This document shows positions 1-8,818 of a stretch of 64,000 nt of DNA, piece by piece; within the stretch, counting starts at the first letter, position 1; every line of letters begins with the position of its first letter. Made by a program: the position numbers and the translations under genes. Location of the stretch: NCBI GenBank assembly GCA_039888615.1, contig JBDQQS010000011.1. The stretch is one strand, 5' to 3'. The notes under the pieces were generated by a model. That model was not told the DNA's origin. It ran no database searches and saw only the letters and a list, made by a program, of their open reading frames with translations. This DNA is from Flavimaribacter sp039888615 (lineage in GTDB: Bacteria; Pseudomonadota; Alphaproteobacteria; Rhizobiales; Rhizobiaceae).

Positions 1-680
1 CGCTGGCCGACAAGCTGGACATGCTTGTCTCGTTCTGGTCGATCGACGAAAAGCCGACAGGATCGAAGGACCCGTATGCGCTGCGCCGCGCGGCCCTTGG
101 CGTTATCCGGCTGACGCTCGAGAACGACCTGCGCCTGCCGCTGACCAAGGCCGGGGTCGATGCGGACCTGCTGGCCTTCTTCCATGACCGGTTGAAGGTC
201 TATCTGCGCGACAAGGGCGCGCGCCACGATCTGATAGACGCCGTTATCTCGCCCGAGGCCGATGATCTCCTGATGATCGTCAAGCGGGTCGAGGCGCTGG
301 GCGTACTGCTTGACACCGAAGACGGCGCGAACCTGCTGACGGGCGCAAGGCGCGCGGCCAATATCCTGGCGGCCGAAGAGAAAAAGAAAACGCGGATCGC
401 CAATACGGTCGACGCCGCGTTGTTGAGCGACGAGGCGGAGAAAATCCTGCTGGACGCGATCGTTCTTGCCGAAAAGGATGCTGCGGATGCTGTCGCAAAA
501 GAGGATTTCACGGCAGCGATGACTGCGCTCGGCGGTTTGCGCGCGCCTGTTGATCGCTTCTTCGACGACGTGCTTGTCAATGCGGAAGACGAAGCTGTGC
601 GGGCGAACCGCCTTGCCTTGCTGGATCGTATCCGAACGTCAACGCAAACGGTCGCGGATTTTTCCCGCATCAGCGGGTGA
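1..680 (+). CDS. glyS: Glycyl-tRNA synthetase beta subunit, C-terminal part
   Basis: This is the last 225 codons of a gene that begins before the window; the reading frame is open from base 3. The product charges tRNA-Gly with glycine in the cytoplasm as part of the alpha2-beta2 enzyme. The segment LADKLDMLVSFWSIDEKPTG followed by SKDPYALRRAALGVIRL is a strongly conserved stretch of bacterial GlyS. The remainder is the helical DALR-type anticodon-binding region that normally ends this subunit. The stop codon lies just inside the start region of the following RNase T2 gene. The family call is secure; only the missing N-terminal part limits it. Confidence 0.95.
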   Translation, partial: LADKLDMLVSFWSIDEKPTGSKDPYALRRAALGVIRLTLENDLRLPLTKAGVDADLLAFFHDRLKVYLRDKGARHDLIDAVISPEADDLLMIVKRVEALGVLLDTEDGANLLTGARRAANILAAEEKKKTRIANTVDAALLSDEAEKILLDAIVLAEKDAADAVAKEDFTAAMTALGGLRAPVDRFFDDVLVNAEDEAVRANRLALLDRIRTSTQTVADFSRISG

Positions 681-685
681 CAGCG

Positions 686-1690
686 ATGCGCAGGTTGATG
701 GTCGTATCAGTCTGCCTGATTTTCGCGTGTTTGCCGGCGCAGGCGTTCGAAAAACGCGAAGGCAATTTCGTCGCCAGTAAAGCGTGTGAAGCCTGGCAAT
801 CGAAGAACAAGCGCACCAATCCCGGAAACGTCATGACGGAGCCGGGCCGGACCTACGAGATGAAGGGCGTCAACGCGCCCGGCGGGGATTACGTCCAGAT
901 CGTGCTGCCGGATGCGCCAGGCGCTACGGATCGCTGGGTTCGCGCCGATTGCGGAACCTTTGTCGACAAGGGAATACCGCAAAAGGCTGCGTCTCGCGAC
1001 GCGCCGTCAGAACATGGCGAAGCAGGTGGCGAATTCGTTCTGGCGCTGAACTGGCAACCCTCCTACTGTCAGGTACAGCCAGGTAAGTCGGAATGCAAAA
1101 AGCTCAATAGGGGCCTCCTGCCCGAGACTCAAACGCAGTTGTCGATCCACGGCCTGTGGCCGCAACCGATCCATGAGGAATATTGCGGCGTCCCGCGAAG
1201 ACTTGTCGAACACGACAGGGCCGGACGCTGGTGGCTGCTACCCGAACTCGACCTTGATGATGAAACGCGCAAGGCCCTGGAATTCACGATGCCTGGCACG
1301 GCGAGTTACCTCGATCGGCACGAATGGTACAAGCACGGCACGTGTCATCCGGGCGAGGAAGACGCCAACGGATACTACAGAGACACGCTTCGGCTGCATG
1401 CAGCGATCAACGATACGCCGATCAGCGGGTTTCTGGCGGACAATATCGGCCGGCCTGTGTCGACCGCTGATATCAGGGATTTGTTCGACGAAGCTTTCGG
1501 AGAAGGGGCGGGCGCACGGGTGCGGTTTCGGTGCACGGACTACAATGGCCGCATTCTGCTGAATGAGGTGCTGATCAATCTTCGGGGCGTGCTGGATGAC
1601 AGCGTGCCAGTGCAGAATTTGCTTCTGGCAGCAGATCCGGTGGCGATCGGCTGCAGGGAGGGCGTTATTGATCCTGCGGGACTACAGTAG
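686..1690 (+). CDS. Secreted RNase T2 family ribonuclease
   Basis: A 334-residue endoribonuclease that should act in the periplasm or outside the cell on single-stranded RNA. Both catalytic segments of the family are present: CAS1 as SIHGLWP near residue 154 and CAS2 as HEWYKHGTC near residue 213, each with its histidine. A signal peptide (MRRLMVVSVCLIFACLPAQA) opens the protein. Residues about 25-110, before the catalytic domain, form an extra N-terminal region with several cysteines and no family I can name. I chose ATG 686, which has GGGTGA five bases upstream. A GTG at 677 overlapping the glyS stop would add three residues. The 3' end overlaps the convergent gene at 1665 by 26 bp. Confidence 0.92.
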   Translation: MRRLMVVSVCLIFACLPAQAFEKREGNFVASKACEAWQSKNKRTNPGNVMTEPGRTYEMKGVNAPGGDYVQIVLPDAPGATDRWVRADCGTFVDKGIPQKAASRDAPSEHGEAGGEFVLALNWQPSYCQVQPGKSECKKLNRGLLPETQTQLSIHGLWPQPIHEEYCGVPRRLVEHDRAGRWWLLPELDLDDETRKALEFTMPGTASYLDRHEWYKHGTCHPGEEDANGYYRDTLRLHAAINDTPISGFLADNIGRPVSTADIRDLFDEAFGEGAGARVRFRCTDYNGRILLNEVLINLRGVLDDSVPVQNLLLAADPVAIGCREGVIDPAGLQ

Positions 1691-2189
1691 CTCCGGGGCG
1701 CAGTTCCAGAATTTCGGGGCCGGAATTGGACGGGCCGTCGACATTGTCGTGCTCGGCGTTTTCCATGTTGACGGAGGAAGTTCGGGAGCCTTCATCGACA
1801 GTCTCGCCTGACGAGGGGCCGACTTCCTCGACGCCGAAATCTCCGCCGCCGCTGAATGTCACGGCGGATCCTTCATTTTCCTGCGTTTTCTGGACGACGA
1901 CCGGCGGTTCGGCGTCATCGAGGTCGCGGAATGTGCGCACGGGGCTTCCGCCCATCATGTTATCGACCTGGACAGCCTTCCGGTCGCCGTCGACGCTCGT
2001 TTCGGTCACCTGAACGGCCGGTTGGTTGTCGTCCTTGTCTTCGTCATCGGAAGAGCAGCTCTTGCAGTGAAATTCGAGGATTGCGCCTGCCTGAATTTCG
2101 GGCGACTTGATCTCGATGATCGATTTCTGGGCCACTGCCGCGGCCGGGACGAGCAGCGTTGGGATCAGGATAAGCGCAAGACGTCTCAT
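1665..2189 (-). CDS. Hypothetical exported acidic protein
   Basis: A 174-residue protein of unknown function. It starts with a clear signal peptide, MRRLALILIPTLLVPAAAVA, so it is probably periplasmic. Shortly after the predicted cleavage site comes FHCKSCSS, a CxxC pair, followed at once by the acidic run DDEDKDD. A disulfide, a bound metal or an interaction surface are all possible. The rest is low-complexity, rich in acidic residues, Ser, Gly and Val, with no domain I recognise. I preferred ATG 2189 to an upstream in-frame ATG because it starts exactly at the signal peptide. Its end overlaps the convergent RNase T2 gene by 26 bp. Confidence 0.7.
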   Translation of the reverse strand: MRRLALILIPTLLVPAAAVAQKSIIEIKSPEIQAGAILEFHCKSCSSDDEDKDDNQPAVQVTETSVDGDRKAVQVDNMMGGSPVRTFRDLDDAEPPVVVQKTQENEGSAVTFSGGGDFGVEEVGPSSGETVDEGSRTSSVNMENAEHDNVDGPSNSGPEILELRPGATVVPQDQ

Positions 2190-2268
2190 GTCACACTCCG
2201 GTTTTCCGACATGATAACACGGAAGAGTTTTCATCCCGTGTGCAAGCATGGTTAACAGGCGGATGCGT

Positions 2269-3543
2269 CTAGTCTTTTCGACCGATCGCCCGCCAGCCGA
2301 TATCCCTGCGGAAGAAGCCGTCTTCCCACTCGATTGAGTCCACGGCTTCATAGGCCTTGCGCTGCGCTTGGCCGACTGTGCGACCGAGCGCCGTTACGCC
2401 GAGCACCCTGCCGCCATTGGCGACGGTCTCGCCGTCCCGCCTCGCCGTGCCTGCGTGAAAAATCTCGACGTCCTCCGCCGCCCCGGCCTTATCCAGATTG
2501 CGGATCACGGATCCCTTGGCGTAGGGTCCGGGATACCCCTTTGACGCCATGACGACGCAGAGCGCTGCCTCATCGCGCCAGCGGGCGCTGGTCGTCCAGA
2601 GCATTCCGTCGGTCGCGGCCTTCAACAGCAGCAGCAGATCGTCCTTCAGCCGCATCATCAGCGCCTGGCATTCGGGGTCGCCGAAACGGACATTGTACTC
2701 GATCAGGCGTGGTCCTTCGGACGTGATCATCAGACCGGCGTAGAGAACGCCGGTGAATGGCGCGCCCATCTCGGCCATGCCCTTCAACGTCGGGCGAATG
2801 ATCTCGTCCATGCTGCGCTCGATCATCGCGTCGGTCATTACAGGCGCCGGCGAATAGGCGCCCATGCCGCCTGTATTGGGGCCGGTGTCGCCTTCGCCCA
2901 CCGCCTTGTGGTCTTGCGCCGTGGTCAGGGGCAGGGCGTTTTCGCCATCGCAAATACAAAAGAAGCTTGCTTCCTCGCCTTCCAGAAATTCTTCGACCAG
3001 GACCTCCGCGCCCGCCTCGCCGAACGCGCCCTCGAAGCAATCCTCTACTGCCGCGCAGGCTTCCTCAACCGTACGGGCGACCGTTACGCCCTTGCCGGCG
3101 GCGAGTCCGTCCGCCTTGACGACGATAGGCGCGCCCGCGGCTCTAATATAGGCCTTGGCTTTCGGCGCATTATTGAACCGCATATAGGCGCCGGTCGGAA
3201 TGCTGTATCGGTCGCAGAGATCCTTGGTGAAGCCTTTCGACCCTTCCAGACGCGCAGCGGCGGCTGTTGGTCCAAACACCGGAATCCCGGCTTTGGCAAG
3301 ATCGTCGGCGATGCCGGTGACCAGCGGCGCTTCAGGGCCGACGACCACAAGGCTGATCTCCTTGTCTCTGCAGAAGTCGACGACCGCCGCGTGATCGTTT
3401 ATGTCGAGATCGACGCAGATTGCGTCATGGGCGATGCCGGGATTACCGGGCGCGCAATAAAGTATCTGCAGGATCGGGGACGCGGCCAGTTTCCAGGCGA
3501 GCGCATGCTCCCGTCCGCCCGATCCGATCAGCAATACGTTCAT
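2269..3543 (-). CDS. purD: Phosphoribosylamine-glycine ligase (GAR synthetase)
   Basis: A 424-residue ATP-grasp enzyme for the second step of purine synthesis: 5-phosphoribosylamine plus glycine plus ATP gives glycinamide ribonucleotide. The N-terminus MNVLLIGSGGREHALAWK is diagnostic for PurD. The ATP-grasp core is recognisable in PIVVKADGLAAGKGVTVA and the conserved NTGGMGAYSPAPV and EYNVRFGDPECQ segments. Length matches the family. An in-frame start 12 codons upstream (3579) would add an unconserved extension, so ATG 3543 is preferred. It diverges from ubiA across 146 bp. Confidence 0.97.
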   Translation of the reverse strand: MNVLLIGSGGREHALAWKLAASPILQILYCAPGNPGIAHDAICVDLDINDHAAVVDFCRDKEISLVVVGPEAPLVTGIADDLAKAGIPVFGPTAAAARLEGSKGFTKDLCDRYSIPTGAYMRFNNAPKAKAYIRAAGAPIVVKADGLAAGKGVTVARTVEEACAAVEDCFEGAFGEAGAEVLVEEFLEGEEASFFCICDGENALPLTTAQDHKAVGEGDTGPNTGGMGAYSPAPVMTDAMIERSMDEIIRPTLKGMAEMGAPFTGVLYAGLMITSEGPRLIEYNVRFGDPECQALMMRLKDDLLLLLKAATDGMLWTTSARWRDEAALCVVMASKGYPGPYAKGSVIRNLDKAGAAEDVEIFHAGTARRDGETVANGGRVLGVTALGRTVGQAQRKAYEAVDSIEWEDGFFRRDIGWRAIGRKD

Positions 3544-3689
3544 GCGTCTTCCCCGTGCCAGCGCAGAGTTTATGTTCACCTAAGCAGCGGCTCGCAACGG
3601 GTCAAGTGCGAGTGGCCGGATGGCGGCGTTGCGGCTGGGCTTATCCACGCCCTCTTGACGAAGCGGCGGCGAGGCTGCAACGAGAAGCG

Positions 3690-4643
3690 ATGACGCATTC
3701 GGACGAGAAAACGGGGCGCGTGGCGGACGCCACATCGGGAAGCTGGGTCTATTCCGCCCTTCCGGCGAGCTTGCGCCCCTACGCCCAGCTTGCCCGCTGG
3801 GACAGGCCCATTGGTTGGCAATTGTTATTATGGCCATGCTGGTGGTCGGTCATGCTTGCCGCCAATGCGCCGGGACAGCCGGTGGAGCGGTGGCGCATCG
3901 CCTATTATCTGGCGCTGTTTGCAATCGGGGCGATCGCGATGCGCGGCGCCGGATGCACCTACAATGATCTCGTCGACCATAAAATCGACTCTCGCGTCGC
4001 GCGCACCCGGTCGCGCCCGTTGCCGTCGGGCCGGGTCAGCCGCATGCAGGCCAAGATTTTCATGGCGCTGCAGTCACTCGTCGGGCTCGGCGTGCTGCTT
4101 CAGTTCAACGGTTTTGCAATCGTACTCGGGATCTGCTCGCTCGCTATCGTGGCTATCTATCCCTTCGCCAAGCGTTTCACCGACTGGCCGCAACTGTTCC
4201 TGGGACTGGCGTTTTCCTGGGGCGCGTTGATGGGCTGGGCGGCGATGTTCGGCGGTCTCTCCGCCGCGCCGCTGCTTCTCTACGCGGGAGCCATTCTGTG
4301 GACGATCGGCTACGATACGATCTACGCCCATCAGGACAAGGAAGATGACGCGCTGGTTGGCGTGCGATCGACGGCGCGCCTGTTTGCAGAGCAGACAAAA
4401 CCCTGGCTTGCAGGGATTTACGCCGCTTCGGTGGCGCTGATGGCGCTTTCGGTTTATGCGGCGGGCGCAGGATGGCCCGCCCATGTCGGGCTCATTGTGG
4501 CCGCAGTCCTGCTGGCGCGCCAGATCGTTGTGCTCGACATCGCAGATCCCGACCAGTGTTTGGCCCTTTTCAAGGCCAATCACATAGTCGGGTGGATCAT
4601 TTTTCTGGGACTTGTCGCGGGCGCGGTTGAGAACTGGCTCTAA
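3690..4643 (+). CDS. ubiA: 4-hydroxybenzoate polyprenyltransferase
   Basis: A 317-residue polytopic inner-membrane enzyme that prenylates 4-hydroxybenzoate early in ubiquinone synthesis. The first Asp-rich prenyl-diphosphate motif is seen as YNDLVDHKIDSRVARTRSRP, and a second as YDTIYAHQDKEDD. The early segment QLARWDRPIGWQLLLWPCWW is characteristic of UbiA. Start ATG 3690 gives the usual length; the open frame runs further upstream over the purD promoter region but without conservation. The stop overlaps the convergent DUF6101 gene by 4 bp. A quinone-synthesis gene fits the aerobic cytochrome oxidase operon later in the window. Confidence 0.95.
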   Translation: MTHSDEKTGRVADATSGSWVYSALPASLRPYAQLARWDRPIGWQLLLWPCWWSVMLAANAPGQPVERWRIAYYLALFAIGAIAMRGAGCTYNDLVDHKIDSRVARTRSRPLPSGRVSRMQAKIFMALQSLVGLGVLLQFNGFAIVLGICSLAIVAIYPFAKRFTDWPQLFLGLAFSWGALMGWAAMFGGLSAAPLLLYAGAILWTIGYDTIYAHQDKEDDALVGVRSTARLFAEQTKPWLAGIYAASVALMALSVYAAGAGWPAHVGLIVAAVLLARQIVVLDIADPDQCLALFKANHIVGWIIFLGLVAGAVENWL

Positions 4644-5206
4644 TTCCGCGCGATCATCTCGATCCCGCCGATCACCAGACGGACGCCTGTCGGCTTGCCT
4701 CCGCGGCGCATGCGGATGCCGGGCTTGCGCGACTTGAGCACTGTCTTTCTCCGGCGCGGTTGTACCATCGCCTTGCTGACCGGCGTCAGAGGCTTGTCGA
4801 GCCTAGACGCGCTTCCGTCCGCCTCGATCATCAGCATCGGCAGATTGTAGAGGCTCGTCCAGGATCGCCAGTCGGCTGCGATGTCGCAGAGATCATGCGC
4901 GACGAGAAGCGGCACGCAGAGGTCGGCGTCCTTGTGGTGCAGTTCCAGCGTAACGGTGATCTGTCCGTCGCCGTGATCGATCGCGCGGGCAGCGACGCCT
5001 TCAAAAGCACGCGCAGGCAGCGCGATCGAAAGCGGAAGACCGCTCTGCGGCAGCACTTTACGAACCACCGCGCCACGATGGCTGAGCGTAAAGGTGACGT
5101 CCGCGGCGTCGTGACGGGATGCATAGCTCACCTGTTGCGGAAGATTTGTAGGATCCAGCCGAAGCAGATCGCCCGCCCAGGCGGGTTTGCGCAGCGTGTT
5201 CTTCAT
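4640..5206 (-). CDS. DUF6101 family protein
   Basis: A 188-residue soluble protein of unknown function, found mainly in Hyphomicrobiales as I recall. It has no signal peptide or membrane segment. The N-terminal two thirds is a beta-rich stretch (for example SYASRHDAADVTFTLSHRGA). The C-terminus is strongly basic (PRRRKTVLKSRKPGIRMRRG), which would suit nucleic-acid or membrane-phosphate contact, although this is inference only. Transcribed alone, convergent with ubiA. A 21-bp inverted-repeat site lies about 95 bp upstream (5300-5320). Confidence 0.75.
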   Translation of the reverse strand: MKNTLRKPAWAGDLLRLDPTNLPQQVSYASRHDAADVTFTLSHRGAVVRKVLPQSGLPLSIALPARAFEGVAARAIDHGDGQITVTLELHHKDADLCVPLLVAHDLCDIAADWRSWTSLYNLPMLMIEADGSASRLDKPLTPVSKAMVQPRRRKTVLKSRKPGIRMRRGGKPTGVRLVIGGIEMIARN

Positions 5207-5299
5207 TATGTAGCCTCTGTCACTTCTGAGAGCCGGTTGCCCGGCGCGGGACTTCTGTCCTCTTGTGACGGCTACTCTAGCGCAAACGGTTACCGCCCG

Positions 5300-5320
5300 T
5301 CTTAACGTTTTGGGTTAAGA
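5300..5320. promoter_or_regulatory. Candidate operator: inverted repeat TCTTAAC-N7-GTTAAGA
   Basis: Perfect 7-bp arms separated by 7 bp (GTTTTGG), lying in the 235-bp gap upstream of the DUF6101 gene. The TTAA half-sites resemble those of CtrA, but the spacing between the TTAA cores is 9 rather than the usual 7 bp, so I do not assign it to CtrA. It could also form a weak hairpin. The rest of the gap holds no gene that I can see. Confidence 0.35.
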
Positions 5321-5441
5321 AAAGACTGAATTTTGAAATGGTTATCAAAACGGAACCGCGGTGATGAAGGTTTGAGGAAAATTGGTCGGCGAGCGGTGAT
5401 GCGACGGCGCCACGGTATATCGTACGCAGCGCCGCCTGATT

Positions 5442-6401
5442 TTATGAAAGCGGCACGAATGCGTAGCCGTCGCCGTCCTTTTCTATCTTGCCGGCGTTTG
5501 GCAGGCCGAAATGATATCCTGCGACGGTGGCTCCGTCAGCGACCGCCCTGTCGAACATCGCCCGGCGGTTTTGTTCCGCAAGTTCGGGGTTCATGTCGAA
5601 GACTGCGTGCCAACCCGGATTTGCTACGAATAGAGCAGGGATGTTGGAAATGTCGCCCATGACGATGAGTTCGTCAGACCCTGAACCGACAAGATAGGCC
5701 GTATGTCCTGGCGTGTGACCATAGGCCGGCAGCATGCTGATGCCGGGGGCAACTTCCTTTTCACCATCGACACGCGTGACGTTGTCCCACTTTGCCAAAG
5801 TCGCCTGGAGCCGCTGAACGAGCGGTTTGGCGGAATCGGGCATCTTTTCGAGCGTCGCCGGATCGCTCCAGAATGCATATTCCGTTTCGGGAACGATTAT
5901 TTCCACGTCGGGGAATATCTGCGCGTTCGTTTCCTTTTCCATAAGGCCAAAGACGTGGTCCGGATGGAAGTGCGAAACAAGAATCTTGTTCACACTGGCC
6001 GGATCGATGCCGGCGGCCTTCATGTTGTCCATCATCGCGCCAGCCTTCGGACTGAGTTGTCCTCCGGTGCCGGCGTCGATCAGAATGACGTCGTCGCCGG
6101 AGCGGATCACCGTTTGAGTGAACTCGATCGGGATGAAATCCGTCGAATGACCGCCCTTCTCGAGCGCCGCCCTGGCGTCATCGACCGTGGCGTTGCGGAT
6201 GAAGCCGTCATCGTGACCCTTCTCCCAGACGCCGTCATAGATGGCCGTCACTTCAATGTCGCCGACCGCGTAACTGTGATAGCCCTTTTCACGGATTTCA
6301 TCTGCAATGGCGCTTGGAATGAAAGAGAGCGAGCCGGACAGGCCGAGCGCCGCCGCGCCGCCTGAGAGATACAGTACTTCCCGTCTGGTAGCGTTGCGCA
6401 T
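5442..6401 (-). CDS. Tat-exported MBL-fold metallohydrolase
   Basis: A 319-residue metallo-beta-lactamase-fold hydrolase. The zinc-binding motif is VSHFHPDHVFGL (HxHxDH), with further ligands expected in AYGHTPGHTAYL and GYHFGLPN. The start MRNATRREVLYLSGGAAALG is a twin-arginine signal followed by a hydrophobic stretch ending in AIADE, so the folded enzyme is probably exported by Tat. Start ATG 6401 has AGGAG eight bases upstream, better than an in-frame start at 6431. The family includes lactonases and other ester hydrolases; the substrate cannot be read from sequence. It lies downstream of, and co-directional with, the aldehyde oxidase operon, 155 bp away. Confidence 0.87.
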   Translation of the reverse strand: MRNATRREVLYLSGGAAALGLSGSLSFIPSAIADEIREKGYHSYAVGDIEVTAIYDGVWEKGHDDGFIRNATVDDARAALEKGGHSTDFIPIEFTQTVIRSGDDVILIDAGTGGQLSPKAGAMMDNMKAAGIDPASVNKILVSHFHPDHVFGLMEKETNAQIFPDVEIIVPETEYAFWSDPATLEKMPDSAKPLVQRLQATLAKWDNVTRVDGEKEVAPGISMLPAYGHTPGHTAYLVGSGSDELIVMGDISNIPALFVANPGWHAVFDMNPELAEQNRRAMFDRAVADGATVAGYHFGLPNAGKIEKDGDGYAFVPLS

Positions 6402-6556
6402 GATTATTTCTCCTGATGAATGTTGACGCATCTGGAATGAAACTAGCGGGATATGCCGACCGGTTCCATTGGAACCGGATCATTGGCGTTCACAATGCCG
6501 AGATGAACCCAGCCAGAAAACGCCCGGCGCTATTGACGCCGGGGCGTGCTGCGATG

Positions 6557-8818
6557 TCACCGCATCAGCGCGTTTATGTGTATCGGGAAGGACTTTATTC
6601 GCACACCGGTGGCATGCCAGACAGCGTTTGCGATCGCGCCGACTGTACCGGTTATGCCGATTTCTCCGACGCCCTTGATTCCCAGAGGGTTCACGTATGG
6701 ATCCTCCTCCTCGACAATGAACGCCTCGACCGATGGCACATCGGCGTTGACCGGCACATGGTAGCCGGCGTAGTCCGCATTCATTGGACGGCCTGTGCGT
6801 GTTTCGTGCAGACCCTCCTCATGAAGAGCGAATCCGACGCCCCAGATCATGCCGCCGGTCAACTGGCTCCTCGCCAGTTTAGGGTTGATGATGCGTCCGG
6901 CTGCAAACGCGCCGACAAGACGGCTAACGCGGATCTGGTAGAGGTCGGGATCGATGGTCACTTCCGCGAAAACCGCGCCGTGCGAAAACATGGCCCGCGC
7001 CTCTGCTTCAGCCGGATCGCGGCCGCCGGCGCCCGTTTCCTCGATCTCGTCGAGGCCTGCGCGGGCAAGAATGTCCTCGTAGCTTTCGTTTCGGTTTTCG
7101 TCATCGGCGCGAAAAAGACGGCCGTCACGGGCCTCCACGCCGACATTGCCAGCGCCGAAGAGCGGCGAGGCGGGGTCGTTGGTCGCCAGTCCGGCCAATT
7201 TCGCGATCACGTTGGCGCCGGCGGAGTACAGAGCTCCGCCGGCCGACGCCGTGTGTCCGGACCCGCCTGCTATTCCACCATCGGGCTGATCCGACGTGCC
7301 CGATCGGAACTCGATCCTGTCGGCAGGCAGCCCCACGCCGTCTGCGGCGATCTGGGCTAGCGCGGTCCAGGCGCCTTGGCCCATGTCCGCGCCTGCCGTC
7401 TCGAGCAGCGCGGTTCCGTCGCGGCGCAATACGGCTCGCGCCCGTGCCGGGAACATTGGATTGGGGAACAGGCAGGAACCCATGCCCCAGCCGACGAGGC
7501 GCCCCGCATCGTCGCGCATCTGGCCGGGTGCAAGCGGTCGCGAGGCCCAGCCGAAATGTTTGGCGGCGGCCGTGTAGCACTCACGCAACGCTTTGGAGGA
7601 AAACGGTTTTCCGCTTGCCGGGTCAGTCTCTGCATAATTCCGCAATCGGAATTCCAGGGGATCGAGTCCGGCGGCCTGGGCCGCGATGTCTATCGCGCAT
7701 TCCAGAGCAGCAGACCCCGACGCTTCGCCTGGAGCCCGCATCGGGCCAGGCGTGCCGATATCGGCGCGCACAGCCATGTGGCGCGTGGCGATTGCCGGGC
7801 TGGCGTACATATTGAGCGAGGCATTGGCGGCGGGTTCGATGAATTCGTCGAAGCTGCTGGTCATGCCTGTTGAATGATGCTCGAGGGCGGTCAGACGCCC
7901 ATCGGCGTCGGTTCCGAGTTTCAGCGTCTGGCGGGTTGCGCCGCGATGTTGCACGGGGCCGAACATCTGGTCTCGGCGCAGCGCCAGCTTGACAGGACGC
8001 TGCAACATGCGCGCCGCCATGATCGCGAGAAGCTGTGGCCCGATCGGGATGGCCTTGGAGCCGAAACCACCGCCGAGATACGGGCTGCGCAGCGTCACGT
8101 TCTCCGGCGGGACGCCGAAATACCCCGCGAACATGCCGCGCGCCATGATGATCGCCTGGTTTGGCGTATCGAGGGTCAGCCGGTCGCCGTTCCATTCCGC
8201 GACGATGGCGTGCGGCTCCATCGCGTTGTGATACTGTATCGGCGTCTCGATACTGGTTTCCGTGCTGTGTTCGGCGGCTGCATGGCCGGCGTCGATGTCG
8301 CCCTTCGTGAATGACGGCGCGGCGCCGATCCCGACAGCCGATGGTTCGTAGGGCGCTCCACTGTCGAAGCCAATGCGGGCAGGTTCCTCCTCGTAGGTCG
8401 GCGCAAGCAACCTTGCCCCTTCAGTGGCCGCTTCCAGCGTTTCGGCGACGACAAGCGCGATAGGCTGGCCGGCGTAACGCACCGTATCGTCCTGCAGTGC
8501 TTCTATGCGCCAGGAAAAGGCGTGCGGTTTGGCGTCCGGATCTATCTGCAGCGGCGGACGGTTTTGCGGCGTGAGGACCTCGACTACTCCGGGATGGGAT
8601 TTCGCGGCGTCAACATCCAGGCGGGTCACGCGACCGCGGGCAATCCCAGCGGAGGCGAAAACGGCGTGAAGCAATCCCTCGGGCCGGTTGTCAGCCGCGT
8701 AGGCGGCGGAGCCGGTCACCTTTGCGACGCCGTCGCGACGGGACATCGGCTGGCCGGCGTTCGATCCGAGACGGACGTGACTGGCGGTCGAGACGGTTGG
8801 CGTATGGGTATCAGACAT
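6557..8818 (-). CDS. paoC: Molybdopterin-binding subunit of a xanthine/aldehyde oxidase family enzyme
   Basis: A 753-residue large subunit of a molybdenum hydroxylase that probably oxidises aldehydes to carboxylic acids. It follows the family plan: an N-terminal a/b hammerhead domain (KVTGSAAYAADNRPEG) and then molybdopterin-binding domains with PYLGGGFGSKAIPIGPQ. The active-site glutamate lies in the conserved C-terminal segment GIKGVGEIGITG. It is the third gene of a three-gene operon and overlaps the preceding FAD subunit gene by 8 bp, which fixes the start at ATG 8818. The E. coli PaoC name is used by homology of layout and cofactor pattern; substrate is inferred. Confidence 0.87.
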   Translation of the reverse strand: MSDTHTPTVSTASHVRLGSNAGQPMSRRDGVAKVTGSAAYAADNRPEGLLHAVFASAGIARGRVTRLDVDAAKSHPGVVEVLTPQNRPPLQIDPDAKPHAFSWRIEALQDDTVRYAGQPIALVVAETLEAATEGARLLAPTYEEEPARIGFDSGAPYEPSAVGIGAAPSFTKGDIDAGHAAAEHSTETSIETPIQYHNAMEPHAIVAEWNGDRLTLDTPNQAIIMARGMFAGYFGVPPENVTLRSPYLGGGFGSKAIPIGPQLLAIMAARMLQRPVKLALRRDQMFGPVQHRGATRQTLKLGTDADGRLTALEHHSTGMTSSFDEFIEPAANASLNMYASPAIATRHMAVRADIGTPGPMRAPGEASGSAALECAIDIAAQAAGLDPLEFRLRNYAETDPASGKPFSSKALRECYTAAAKHFGWASRPLAPGQMRDDAGRLVGWGMGSCLFPNPMFPARARAVLRRDGTALLETAGADMGQGAWTALAQIAADGVGLPADRIEFRSGTSDQPDGGIAGGSGHTASAGGALYSAGANVIAKLAGLATNDPASPLFGAGNVGVEARDGRLFRADDENRNESYEDILARAGLDEIEETGAGGRDPAEAEARAMFSHGAVFAEVTIDPDLYQIRVSRLVGAFAAGRIINPKLARSQLTGGMIWGVGFALHEEGLHETRTGRPMNADYAGYHVPVNADVPSVEAFIVEEEDPYVNPLGIKGVGEIGITGTVGAIANAVWHATGVRIKSFPIHINALMR

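Noticed and set aside
5302..5318. CtrA binding site
   Set aside because: The TTAA halves are 9 bp apart, not 7, so it is listed only as an inverted repeat.
6416..7360. Long open frame on the plus strand over the aldehyde oxidase large subunit
   Set aside because: It lies opposite a well-conserved gene, and its translation shows no family pattern. It is a shadow of GC-rich coding DNA.
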